From Pseudomonas sp. GM79 (GTDB taxonomy: Bacteria > Pseudomonadota > Gammaproteobacteria > Pseudomonadales > Pseudomonadaceae): a stretch of 64,000 bases of DNA. The notes below the pieces were generated by a model. That model worked only from the letters and a program-made list of their open reading frames with translations. It had not been told where the DNA came from and made no database searches. Shown piece after piece: positions 52,906 through 60,520 of the stretch. The stretch is taken from positions 62,001 through 126,000 of the forward strand of contig NZ_AKJE01000076.1 of assembly GCF_000282495.1 (NCBI RefSeq), read 5' to 3'. Position numbers and translations under genes: made by a program. Position 1 is the first letter of the stretch. Each line of letters begins with the position of its first letter.

Positions 52906-53415
52906 GTGGCGAAGCAAAGTTCTCAGAAATTCATCGCGCGCAACCGTGCGCCTCGAGTGCAGATCGAGTACGACGTCGAGCTCTACGGCGCCGAGAAAAA
53001 GGTCCAGTTGCCCTTCGTCATGGGCGTCATGGCGGACCTCGCCGGCAAGCCCGCCGAGCCTCTGGCACCTGTGGCCGATCGCAAGTTCCTTGAAGTGGAT
53101 GTCGACAACTTCGACTCACGTCTCAAGGCCATGCAGCCACGCGTCGCGTTCCACGTGCCCAACGAGCTGACTGGCGAAGGCAACCTGAGCCTGGATATCA
53201 CCTTTGAAAGCATGGACGACTTCAGCCCGGCCGCCGTGGCGCGCAAGGTCGACTCGCTGAACAAGCTGCTCGAAGCGCGCACCCAACTGGCCAACCTGCT
53301 GACCTACATGGACGGCAAGACCGGTGCCGAAGAAATCATCATGAAGGCCATCAAGGATCCGGCGCTGCTCCAGGCGCTTGCCAGTGCGCCGAAGCCAGCC
53401 GAGCCTCAGGCTTAA
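52906..53415 (+). CDS. tssB: TssB (VipA) sheath protein of locus B
   Basis: 169 residues. It starts with GTG, with AGGAGC about 8 bases upstream; no suitable ATG is nearby. Family blocks: SSQKFIARNRAPRVQIEYDV, LPFVMGVMADLAGKP, DVDNFDSRLKAM, SMDDFSPAAVARKVDSL. Partner of TssC in the sheath. It is 80 bases downstream of tssA. Confidence 0.96.
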   Translation: MAKQSSQKFIARNRAPRVQIEYDVELYGAEKKVQLPFVMGVMADLAGKPAEPLAPVADRKFLEVDVDNFDSRLKAMQPRVAFHVPNELTGEGNLSLDITFESMDDFSPAAVARKVDSLNKLLEARTQLANLLTYMDGKTGAEEIIMKAIKDPALLQALASAPKPAEPQA

Positions 53416-53430
53416 TCAGGACGAATGATC

Positions 53431-54924
53431 ATGACCGATTCAGTACGTGCAGACGCTCAGACACTGAGCACCACCGAAGAAGCCAGCGAGTTCGCCTCCC
53501 TGCTGCTGCAAGAATTCAAACCCAAGACCGATCGCGCTCGCGAAGCCGTCGAGACCGCTGTGCGCACCTTGGCCGAACAGGCCCTGGCGCAGACCGACCT
53601 GGTGTCCAACGACGCCATCAAGTCGATCGAATCAATCATCGCCGCCATCGACGCCAAGCTCACCGCCCAGGTCAACCAGGTCATCCACCACCCCGATTTC
53701 CAGCAACTGGAAAGCGCCTGGCGTGGCCTGCATTACCTGGTGAACAACACCGAGAGCGATGAGCAACTGAAGATTCGCGTGCTCAACATCTCCAAGACCG
53801 ACCTGCACAAGACCTTGAAGAAATTCAAGGGCACCGCGTGGGACCAGAGCCCGATCTTCAAGAAGATGTACGAAGAAGAATACGGCCAGTTCGGCGGCGA
53901 ACCTTACGGTTGCCTGGTGGGCGATTACTACTTCGACCAGTCGCCGCCGGACGTGGAACTGCTGGGCGAACTGTCGAAAGTCTGCGCCGCCATGCACTCG
54001 CCGTTCATCGCAGCCGCGTCGCCGACCGTGATGGGCATGGGCTCGTGGCAGGAACTGTCGAACCCGCGCGATCTGACCAAAATCTTCACCACCCCGGAAT
54101 ACGCCGGCTGGCGCTCGCTGCGCGAATCGGAAGACTCGCGCTACATCGGCCTGACCATGCCGCGCTTCCTTGCGCGTCTGCCGTATGGCGCCAAGACCGA
54201 TCCGGTGGAGGCCTTCGCCTTCGAAGAAAACACCGACGGTGCCGACAGCTCCAAGTACACCTGGGCCAACGCCGCTTACGCAATGGCGGTGAACATCAAC
54301 CGTTCGTTCAAACACTTCGGCTGGTGCTCGCGCATTCGTGGCGTGGAGTCTGGCGGTGAAGTGGAAAACCTGCCGGCGCACACCTTCCCGACTGACGATG
54401 GTGGCGTGGACATGAAATGCCCGACCGAAATCGCCATTTCGGACCGCCGCGAAGCGGAACTGGCGAAGAACGGTTTCATGCCGCTGCTGCACAAGAAAAA
54501 CACCGACTTCGCCGCGTTCATCGGCGCCCAGTCGTTGCAGAAACCGGCCGAGTACGACGACCCGGATGCCACCGCCAACGCCAACCTGGCCGCGCGCCTG
54601 CCGTACCTGTTCGCCACCTGCCGTTTCGCTCATTACTTGAAGTGCATCGTGCGCGACAAGATCGGCTCCTTCAAAGAGAAGGACGAAATGCAGCGTTGGT
54701 TGCAGGACTGGATCCTCAACTACGTCGACGGTGACCCGGCGCACTCCACCGAAACCACCAAGGCCCAGCACCCATTGGCTGCGGCCGAAGTGATCGTCGA
54801 GGACGTGGAAGGCAACCCGGGGTACTACAACTCCAGGTTCTACCTGCGCCCGCACTATCAGCTCGAAGGTCTGACCGTGTCGCTGCGCCTGGTATCCAAG
54901 CTGCCTTCGGCCAAAGGCGCGTAA
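53431..54924 (+). CDS. tssC: TssC (VipB) sheath protein of locus B
   Basis: 497 residues from the ATG at 53431, which has AGGA 9 bases upstream; the ATG at 53425 is only 3 bases from it. Hallmarks: HHPDFQQLESAWRGLHYLV, GQFGGEPYGCLVGDYY, SEDSRYIGLTMPRFLARLP and RPHYQLEGLTVSLRLVSKL. It follows tssB by 15 bases. After it comes a REP doublet before hcp. Confidence 0.96.
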   Translation: MTDSVRADAQTLSTTEEASEFASLLLQEFKPKTDRAREAVETAVRTLAEQALAQTDLVSNDAIKSIESIIAAIDAKLTAQVNQVIHHPDFQQLESAWRGLHYLVNNTESDEQLKIRVLNISKTDLHKTLKKFKGTAWDQSPIFKKMYEEEYGQFGGEPYGCLVGDYYFDQSPPDVELLGELSKVCAAMHSPFIAAASPTVMGMGSWQELSNPRDLTKIFTTPEYAGWRSLRESEDSRYIGLTMPRFLARLPYGAKTDPVEAFAFEENTDGADSSKYTWANAAYAMAVNINRSFKHFGWCSRIRGVESGGEVENLPAHTFPTDDGGVDMKCPTEIAISDRREAELAKNGFMPLLHKKNTDFAAFIGAQSLQKPAEYDDPDATANANLAARLPYLFATCRFAHYLKCIVRDKIGSFKEKDEMQRWLQDWILNYVDGDPAHSTETTKAQHPLAAAEVIVEDVEGNPGYYNSRFYLRPHYQLEGLTVSLRLVSKLPSAKGA

Positions 54925-54954
54925 CGATAATTCTGCAGGAAATGGCTTGCCCCT

Positions 54955-55044
54955 TGTGGGAGCGGGCTTGCTCGCGAAAGCGGTTGATCATCCAACACTG
55001 ATGTCGACTGATCCGGCGCATTCGCGAGCAAGCCCGCTCCCACA
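54955..55044. repeat. REP doublet (REPIN) between tssC and hcp
   Basis: Arms TGTGGGAGCGGGCTTGCTCG (54955-54974, arm continues to 54978) and the exact reverse complement at 55021-55044, separated by 42 bases. Same family as 63212-63301. A stable stem here could separate tssC and hcp transcript levels by blocking exonucleases or causing partial termination. Confidence 0.88.
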
Positions 55045-55102
55045 GGTTCTGGTCTTGCCTGACATTCAAAGAGATTTCGCAAGGTCGGCGTTAACCAAAC
55101 AA

Positions 55103-55118
55103 TGTGGTAGAGACCACA
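55103..55118 (+). promoter_or_regulatory. Small hairpin in the hcp leader
   Basis: TGTGGT (55103-55108), loop AGAG, ACCACA (55113-55118), ending 3 bases before the GGGAGAA ribosome-binding site of hcp. Possibly a 5' stabilising structure for an abundant message; function not shown by sequence. Confidence 0.35.
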
Positions 55119-55130
55119 CAGGGAGAAAAC

Positions 55131-55619
55131 ATGGCTGTTGATATTTTCATCAAGATCGGCGACATCAAGGGCGAGTCCATGGACAAGGCCCACAAGGACG
55201 AAATCGACGTCTTGAACTGGAGCTGGGGCATGTCTCAGTCCGGCAACATGCACGTGGGCAGCGGTGGTGGTGCCGGCAAGGTGAACATCCAGGACCTGTC
55301 GCTGACCAAGTACGTCGACAAAGCCTCACCGAACCTGATGATGCACTGCGCCAGCGGCAAGCACATCGACAAGGTCAAGCTGACCGTGCGCAAGGCCGGC
55401 GGCGAAAGCCAGGTCGAGTACATGATCATCAACCTGGAAGAAGTGCTGGTCACGTCCCTGAGCACCGGCGGCTCGGGTAGCGATGATCGCCTGACCGAAA
55501 ACCTCACCCTGAACTTCGCCAAGGTGCTGGTGGATTACCAGCCGCAAAAAGCCGATGGCACCAAGGAAGGCGGGCCGGTCAAGTTCGGCTGGAACATCCG
55601 CCAGAACGTCAAGGTGTAA
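55131..55619 (+). CDS. hcp: Hcp (TssD) tube protein, H1-type
   Basis: 162 residues, the same length as P. aeruginosa Hcp1. It forms the hexameric rings of the inner tube and chaperones small effectors in its lumen. Signatures: MAVDIFIKIGDIKGES, DVLNWSWGMSQSG, SLTKYVDKASPNLM and the C-terminal GPVKFGWNIRQNVKV. GGGAGAA is 6 bases before the ATG at 55131. It is the only hcp in the window and lies between a REP doublet and a strong terminator-like hairpin, so it may have its own transcript. Confidence 0.97.
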   Translation: MAVDIFIKIGDIKGESMDKAHKDEIDVLNWSWGMSQSGNMHVGSGGGAGKVNIQDLSLTKYVDKASPNLMMHCASGKHIDKVKLTVRKAGGESQVEYMIINLEEVLVTSLSTGGSGSDDRLTENLTLNFAKVLVDYQPQKADGTKEGGPVKFGWNIRQNVKV

Positions 55620-55628
55620 TCGAAGATG

Positions 55629-55657
55629 CCCCCGGTGTTATGCGCTGGGGGTGTTTT
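55629..55657 (+). terminator. Probable Rho-independent terminator after hcp
   Basis: CCCCCGGTG (55629-55637) pairs with CGCTGGGGG (55643-55651) with two G-U pairs and a 5-base loop, followed by TGTTTT. It begins 9 bases after the hcp stop. It would set high hcp expression apart from the downstream effector and structural genes, which would then rely on read-through or an extra promoter. Confidence 0.6.
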
Positions 55658-55725
55658 GGTGCTTGCTCGAATCCAATCCTTTCCTATCCGGTGTCTGAGT
55701 CATGGCCAAGCCTTCGTTTATTAAT
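55656..55725 (+). repeat. Duplication copy 1: effector upstream region and first codons
   Basis: The 55 bases at 55656-55710 match 56649-56703 with 7 mismatches, covering the sequence before the effector ATG and its first 3 codons. Weaker similarity continues to codon 8 (55725 against 56718; 9 of the last 15 bases). This marks one end of a duplicated effector-immunity block. Confidence 0.85.
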
Positions 55726-56139
55726 TTGTGGAGCAGCTATCCCACCGTCAAGGATCCATGCGACCAGCCCTGGGGCAACCAGTGCGCGATTCGTATGAGT
55801 GTCGCGTTGAATGGCGAGCTGACCATCAAGGTCAACAAGTCGACCTACACCGACCCAAAATGCAAGCATGACCATGCCCGTGGCGCCGAGTCTCTGGCGA
55901 ACTGGCTGTGGCGGAATCATTTGGGGCGTCCGACCATTTTGAGTGGTAGCGCAGCCGATCGGCTGACACTCAGCCAGAAGACCGGAATCATCTTTTTCAA
56001 GGATTGCTTTAGCCGTGCAAACGAGCCTGAAAGCGAGCGCTCAGGTGACCACATCGATCTATGGAATCGTGGCCGAACCAAAGGCTTCTTTGACGGTGAC
56101 TTCCTTTCCAGACAGGTCTGGTTCTGGGAGTTGACATGA
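55702..56139 (+). CDS. Peptidoglycan amidase effector, Tae4-like
   Basis: 145 residues, no signal peptide. Probable catalytic Cys28 lies in GNQCAIRMSVALN and His117 in SGDHIDLWN, the Cys/His arrangement of T6SS amidase effectors; ARGAESLANWLW (59-70) and GIIFFKDCF (95-103) are further conserved-looking blocks. I place it with Tae4 (T6SS_amidase4), with Tae2 as the alternative. Its small size and position after hcp fit an Hcp-lumen cargo. It overlaps the first immunity gene by ATGA. It occupies the tagJ position of HSI-I. Confidence 0.85.
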   Translation: MAKPSFINLWSSYPTVKDPCDQPWGNQCAIRMSVALNGELTIKVNKSTYTDPKCKHDHARGAESLANWLWRNHLGRPTILSGSAADRLTLSQKTGIIFFKDCFSRANEPESERSGDHIDLWNRGRTKGFFDGDFLSRQVWFWELT

Positions 56140-56582
56140 TAGGGCCAATGCTCCGAGCGACACTCCTGTGCGGCCTGCTGATCAGTTTGAATGCCTGCGC
56201 TGAAACCGATCCAGACCAACTCGACGCGCCCGCTCGCACTCAAGGAACGTTCGCCGGCCAGCTGCTTAAGCTAGTCGACCAGAACGGTCAGTGCGCCGTC
56301 CTCAAACCTGATCAGACTCATTTGGTACTGGGTATGGAATGGCCGTGCTATTTCAACCTGAACCCAAAGGGTGAATTGCGGGTAGAAATGTTCAGAGACG
56401 TCCCGATCTTCCTGGTCGAGCGGAGCGTCCCCGAACCATCGCCTAGTCGGGACTGCGATACAAAATCCCAAGCCGTACGCAAAATCAACGGCGTTCTGGA
56501 AGCCTCGTCGGTCAACCCCAGCGCCATGTGCGGGCTCGGCCAGCAAGACCAGAAAATGTTTACGGCACTATTCCGGTGGTAA
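56136..56582 (+). CDS. Immunity protein 1 of the amidase effector (lipoprotein)
   Basis: 148 residues. Signal peptide LRATLLCGLLISLNAC ends in a lipobox with Cys21, predicting membrane-anchored periplasmic location where the amidase acts. The mature domain contains GQCAVLKPDQ, GMEWPCYFNL, SPSRDCDTKSQA and DQKMFTALFRW. It is about half identical to the protein at 56717-57142. The start overlaps the effector stop (ATGA). Its stop overlaps a GTG that begins a truncated copy of tssE. Confidence 0.87.
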   Translation: MIGPMLRATLLCGLLISLNACAETDPDQLDAPARTQGTFAGQLLKLVDQNGQCAVLKPDQTHLVLGMEWPCYFNLNPKGELRVEMFRDVPIFLVERSVPEPSPSRDCDTKSQAVRKINGVLEASSVNPSAMCGLGQQDQKMFTALFRW

Positions 56583-56635
56583 CCGAAATCGCCATCCGCG
56601 ATCGCCTGCAACCGTCCCTGCTGGCCCGGTTGAAC
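56576..56635 (+). pseudogene. Truncated 5' copy of tssE
   Basis: 60 bases match the start of tssE at 57136-57195 with 4 mismatches, encoding GTG-VTEIAIRDRLQPSLLARL against VTEIATRDRLQPSLLDRL. Like the intact gene, the GTG overlaps the stop of the preceding immunity gene. Similarity stops about codon 20. The frame stays open and runs into immunity gene 2, so a short fusion product from this GTG is conceivable. Confidence 0.88.
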
Positions 56636-56648
56636 GCGCCGAGAACGG

Positions 56649-56718
56649 TTGGTGCTTGTTCCAATCCAATCCTTTCCTGCCCGGCGTCCGAGTCATGGCC
56701 ACGTCGTCAGTCATCAAT
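56649..56718 (+). repeat. Duplication copy 2: remnant of effector upstream region and start
   Basis: Matches 55656-55725. It keeps the effector start ATG (56695) and encodes MATSSVIN against MAKPSFIN of the intact effector, then breaks at the start codon of immunity gene 2. About 410 bases of effector coding sequence are missing between these points. This shows an effector copy once stood here. Confidence 0.82.
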
Positions 56719-57142
56719 GAAAAAGCACCTGCTCACCATGTGCCTGGCGATGAATTTGATCAGCCTGAGCGCATGGGCCGAACATGCCGAGATGCCAACA
56801 ACCCAGGCGGTTTTTGTTGGGCAGCAACTCCGACTGATTGACGACCAGGGACAATGCACGCTGGTCAAACCCGACCAGAGTCGCATGAAACTGGACATGG
56901 AATGGCCTTGCAGCTTCAGCCTGGATAAACAGCAGCAACTGCGAGTAGAGACTTTCAACGACATCCCGATATTTTCGGTCTGGCGCAGCGAGCACATGCC
57001 CGCGCCCAGCCGCGACTGTCTCAGCAAGATGCAGGCTATTCGTCAGATGCCCGAAGGCCTGGAGGCGGGAGCAGTTAACGCATTTGCGTCCTGCGGCTCA
57101 GGCGGGGACCAAAAAATGTATGTGGGGCCATTTACGTGGTAA
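56717..57142 (+). CDS. Immunity protein 2 (soluble periplasmic paralogue)
   Basis: 141 residues from the ATG at 56717. The signal peptide (KKHLLTMCLAMNLISLSAWA) lacks a lipobox, predicting a free periplasmic protein, unlike immunity protein 1. The mature part aligns with that protein over about 113 residues with about 60 identities, including GQC, KPDQ, MEWPC, LRVE.F.D.PIF, PSRDC and DQKM. It has no intact cognate effector beside it. The stop overlaps the GTG start of tssE. A longer frame starting upstream would include the tssE fragment; the ATG is preferred because a signal peptide follows it. Confidence 0.85.
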   Translation: MKKHLLTMCLAMNLISLSAWAEHAEMPTTQAVFVGQQLRLIDDQGQCTLVKPDQSRMKLDMEWPCSFSLDKQQQLRVETFNDIPIFSVWRSEHMPAPSRDCLSKMQAIRQMPEGLEAGAVNAFASCGSGGDQKMYVGPFTW

Positions 57143-57648
57143 CCGAAATCGCCACCCGCGATCGTCTGCAACCGTCCCTGCTGGACCGGTTGACCGATGA
57201 CGACCCGAGCAACCCCAAGGAAAGCGCCGACAAGCGCGTGCTCTCCCTGACCCAACTGAAAGCCTCGGTGCTGCGTGACCTGGCGTGGTTGCTCAACACC
57301 ACTTCATTGCTCGGCGCCGATGCGACGTTGCACACCCCGGCTGGCACGTCCGTGGTCAACTTCGGGCTGCCGGCGCTAGCCGGCAACAGTGCGTCGAACG
57401 TCGATATCGCGGCGCTTGAAGCGCTGATCCACCAGGCCATCGCCACCTTCGAACCGCGAATTCTACGGAACACTTTGCGTGTGCGGGCCCGGGCATCCGC
57501 CGAGATGAACCACAACGCCCTGAGTTTCGAGATCGAAGGCGATCTCTGGGCGCAGCCAGTGCCGCTGCGCCTGATGCTGCAGACCGACCTGGACCTGGAA
57601 TCCGGCCATGTGCGAGTGATCAACGCCGATCAGCGGAGACGCTCATGA
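57136..57648 (+). CDS. tssE: TssE baseplate protein of locus B
   Basis: 170 residues starting with GTG at 57136. The N-terminal RDRLQPSLLDRLTDDDP is typical of TssE1, and the gp25-like domain (about 40-170) contains LRDLAWLLNT, SVVNFGLPALAG and NHNALSFEIEGDLWAQP. It nucleates sheath assembly on the baseplate. It overlaps immunity gene 2 and tssF by a few bases. Its first 20 codons are duplicated upstream at 56576. Confidence 0.94.
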   Translation: MVTEIATRDRLQPSLLDRLTDDDPSNPKESADKRVLSLTQLKASVLRDLAWLLNTTSLLGADATLHTPAGTSVVNFGLPALAGNSASNVDIAALEALIHQAIATFEPRILRNTLRVRARASAEMNHNALSFEIEGDLWAQPVPLRLMLQTDLDLESGHVRVINADQRRRS

Positions 57649-59504
57649 ACCCGCGCCTGCTGGAACTGTACAACCAGGAATTGCACCACGTGCGCGAAAG
57701 CGCGGCGGAGTTCGCCCAGGAATACCCGAAAATCGCCAGTCGGCTGACATTGTCCGGCATGGACTGCGCCGACCCGTACGTCGAGCGCTTGCTGGAAGGT
57801 TTTGCTTATCTGACGGCGCGGGTACAGCTTAAGCTCGATGCCGAATACCCGACCTTTACTCATAACCTGCTGGAAATCGCGTACCCCCATTACCTGGCGC
57901 CGACACCGTCGATGACCGTGGTGCAATTGCAGGCCGACCCCGATGAAGGCTCGCTGAGCAGTGGCTTCCCGCTGCCCCGGGACACGGTCCTGCGCGCCGC
58001 CCTGGGCCGCGAAACTCAAACCTGCTGCGAGTACCGCACCGCCCACGCGGTGACGTTGTGGCCGTTGCAGGTCAGCCAGGCCGAGTACTTCGGCAACCCG
58101 TCCGCCATGCTCGGGCGCTTGGCCGCCAGTGAACCCAAGGCCAAGGCCGGCCTGCGCCTGACCCTGCGTACCGGCGCCGAACTACCGTTCAACAGTCTGG
58201 CCCTGGACAACCTGCCGCTGTACCTCAACGGCGCAGACGAGCAGCCCTTCCGCCTCTATGAACAGCTGCTGGGCAATGTCTGCGCCGTGTTCGCCCGTCA
58301 GCCCGGCGGTGATTGGGTGGAGCGCCTGCCGCAGGACGCACTGCGCTCCCAGGGCTTCGACGATACCGACGCCGCGCTGCCAGTGGTCTCGCGGGCCTTC
58401 CAGGGCTATCGCCTGTTGCAGGAATACTTTGCCCTGCCCCACCGCTTTCTGTTTGTCGACTTCACCCAATTGAGCCGGGCGGTCAAACGTTGCGACGGCC
58501 AGGAACTGGAATTGATCGTGCTGTTCGACCGTCACGATCCGAGTCTGGAAGGCAGCGTCGGAGCCGCGCAGTTCCTGCCGTTCTGCACCCCGGCCATCAA
58601 CTTGTTTCCCAAGCGCCTGGATCGCATTCACTTGTCGGAACGGGTCAATGAACACCATGTGATCGCCGACCGCACCCGACCGATGGATTTCGAGATTCAT
58701 TCCCTGACCACCCTCACCGGCCACGGCACCGGGTCGGAGCAGCCTTTTTTGCCGTTCTATGCGGTGCGCGATCCGTCTCGCTACGGCCGCGACCAGGCCT
58801 GGTACACGGTGCGACGCGAACCTCGCGTGCTGTCCAGCGGCCAGCGGCGTAACGGCCCGCGCTCGACGTACATCGGCAGCGAAACCTTCGTCAGCCTGGT
58901 GGACAGCCAGCAGGCGCCTTATCGCCACGACTTGCGCCAACTGGGCGTAACAGCGTTGTGCACCAACCGCGACCTGCCGCTGTTCATGAGTGTGGGCAAC
59001 AGCAAGACCGACTTCACCCTGGCCGACAGCGCACCTGTCGCGGCGGTGCGCTGCGTGGCAGGCCCGAGCCGCCCACGCGCCAGCCATGCCCACGACGCCA
59101 AGGCATGGCGGTTGATCAGCCAGCTGTCGCTGAATTACTTGTCCCTCAGCGAACAAGGCCAGGGCGCCGCCGCCCTGCGCGAACTGCTGCGCCTGTACGG
59201 CGACAGCAATGATGCGGCGTTGCAATTGCAGATCGAAGGCCTGCGCGAAGTCAGCAGCAAGGCCTGCACCCGACGCCTGCCGATGCCCGGCCCGATCGTG
59301 TTTGGTCGTGGCCTGGAGATCACCCTGGAATTCGATGAAAACGCGTTTCGCGGCACTGGAGTCTTCTTGCTCGGTGCAGTGTTCGAGCGCTTCCTGGCAC
59401 GCTACGTGTCGATCAACAGTTTTACCGAGACGGTAATCCGTACCACCGAACGCGGCGAGATCATGCGATGGAAAGCCAAGCCAGGACGCCGTCCGACCCT
59501 GTGA
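57645..59504 (+). CDS. tssF: TssF baseplate protein of locus B
   Basis: 619 residues. Signatures: LLELYNQELHHVRESAAEFA, PYVERLLEGFAYLTARVQLK, YFALPHRFLFVDF and the C-terminal VFERFLARYVSINSFTETVI. ATGA overlap with tssE and 37-base overlap with tssG. Acts with TssG as the wedge of the baseplate. Confidence 0.96.
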   Translation: MNPRLLELYNQELHHVRESAAEFAQEYPKIASRLTLSGMDCADPYVERLLEGFAYLTARVQLKLDAEYPTFTHNLLEIAYPHYLAPTPSMTVVQLQADPDEGSLSSGFPLPRDTVLRAALGRETQTCCEYRTAHAVTLWPLQVSQAEYFGNPSAMLGRLAASEPKAKAGLRLTLRTGAELPFNSLALDNLPLYLNGADEQPFRLYEQLLGNVCAVFARQPGGDWVERLPQDALRSQGFDDTDAALPVVSRAFQGYRLLQEYFALPHRFLFVDFTQLSRAVKRCDGQELELIVLFDRHDPSLEGSVGAAQFLPFCTPAINLFPKRLDRIHLSERVNEHHVIADRTRPMDFEIHSLTTLTGHGTGSEQPFLPFYAVRDPSRYGRDQAWYTVRREPRVLSSGQRRNGPRSTYIGSETFVSLVDSQQAPYRHDLRQLGVTALCTNRDLPLFMSVGNSKTDFTLADSAPVAAVRCVAGPSRPRASHAHDAKAWRLISQLSLNYLSLSEQGQGAAALRELLRLYGDSNDAALQLQIEGLREVSSKACTRRLPMPGPIVFGRGLEITLEFDENAFRGTGVFLLGAVFERFLARYVSINSFTETVIRTTERGEIMRWKAKPGRRPTL

Positions 59505-60520
59505 GTACTCTGGACGCGATGCACCAGGAGCCCTGGGAATACGACTTCTTCCAGGCATTGCGGCGCATCGAGTGCGAATCGCCTGAACTGCCGCGCCTGG
59601 GCCATTCGTTGCGCCTGGCCGATGATCCGCTGCGTCTTGGGCAACAAGCCGATTGCACCTTCGCCCCGGCGACCCTGGCGTCGGTACAGCCGGGCGTCGA
59701 CGGCTCTCCGGCGCGCCTGGAGCAGTTCTTTTTCGGCCTCGGCGGCCCCAACGGCCCATTGCCGCTGCACCTCACCGAGTATGTGCGCGAACGCCAGCGC
59801 AACAACGCCGACAGCACCAGCAAACGATTCCTGGATGTGTTCCACCATCGCCTGCTGAGCCTGTTTTACCGGGCCTGGGCTGAAGCGCGGCCGACGGTCA
59901 GCCATGATCGCCCGGACGACGACTACTGGTCGGCACGCCTGGCAGCACTGAGCGGCCGGGGCATGCCGAGCCTGCTCAAACAAGGGCTGATCCCCGATAC
60001 GGCGAAGTTGCATTACAGCGGTCATCTGTCGGCACAAACCCGTTACCCGGACGGTTTGAAGGCCATTCTCAGCGAGTACTTCGGCCTGCCGGTGGAGATC
60101 GAAGAATACGTCGGCCAATGGCTGGAACTGCCGGAACGCAGCCGCGTGGGCGTCAGCGCCCATCGATTGGGCGTGGATTTTTGCCTGGGCCGTTACGTCT
60201 GGGATCGCCAGCACAAATTCCGCATTCGCCTGGGGCCACTCAAGCTGGATGACTACATGAGCATGCTGCCCGGTAGCCAACCCTTCAATGAGCTGGTGGC
60301 CTGGATGGCCGAATACCTGGGCCATGAATTGGACTGGGACCTGAACCTGGTTCTGAAACAGCCCGAAGTACCGGCGCTGCAACTCAATCGCCAGTTCCGC
60401 CTGGGTTTCAATACCTGGCTGGGCAAGCCCGAAAAAGATGCCAAGGACTTAATACTGGCCCGGCATTACGCCGAGCAGGCCAACACCTCACACACCTCAA
60501 GGAGCCAAGAGCATGGGTGA
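59468..60520 (+). CDS. tssG: TssG baseplate protein of locus B
   Basis: 350 residues. The start at 59468 is inside tssF. Conserved blocks: PWEYDFFQALRRIEC, FFGLGGPNGPLPLHLTEYVRE, FLDVFHHRLLSLFYRAW and RFRIRLGPL-like motifs before the C-terminus. The stop overlaps the clpV start by 8 bases. Family length is normal. Confidence 0.95.
   Translation: MESQARTPSDPVSTLDAMHQEPWEYDFFQALRRIECESPELPRLGHSLRLADDPLRLGQQADCTFAPATLASVQPGVDGSPARLEQFFFGLGGPNGPLPLHLTEYVRERQRNNADSTSKRFLDVFHHRLLSLFYRAWAEARPTVSHDRPDDDYWSARLAALSGRGMPSLLKQGLIPDTAKLHYSGHLSAQTRYPDGLKAILSEYFGLPVEIEEYVGQWLELPERSRVGVSAHRLGVDFCLGRYVWDRQHKFRIRLGPLKLDDYMSMLPGSQPFNELVAWMAEYLGHELDWDLNLVLKQPEVPALQLNRQFRLGFNTWLGKPEKDAKDLILARHYAEQANTSHTSRSQEHG

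Noticed and set aside
56656..56841. Short frame beginning near the effector remnant
   Set aside because: It is the residual effector frame running out of phase through immunity gene 2; not a functional gene.
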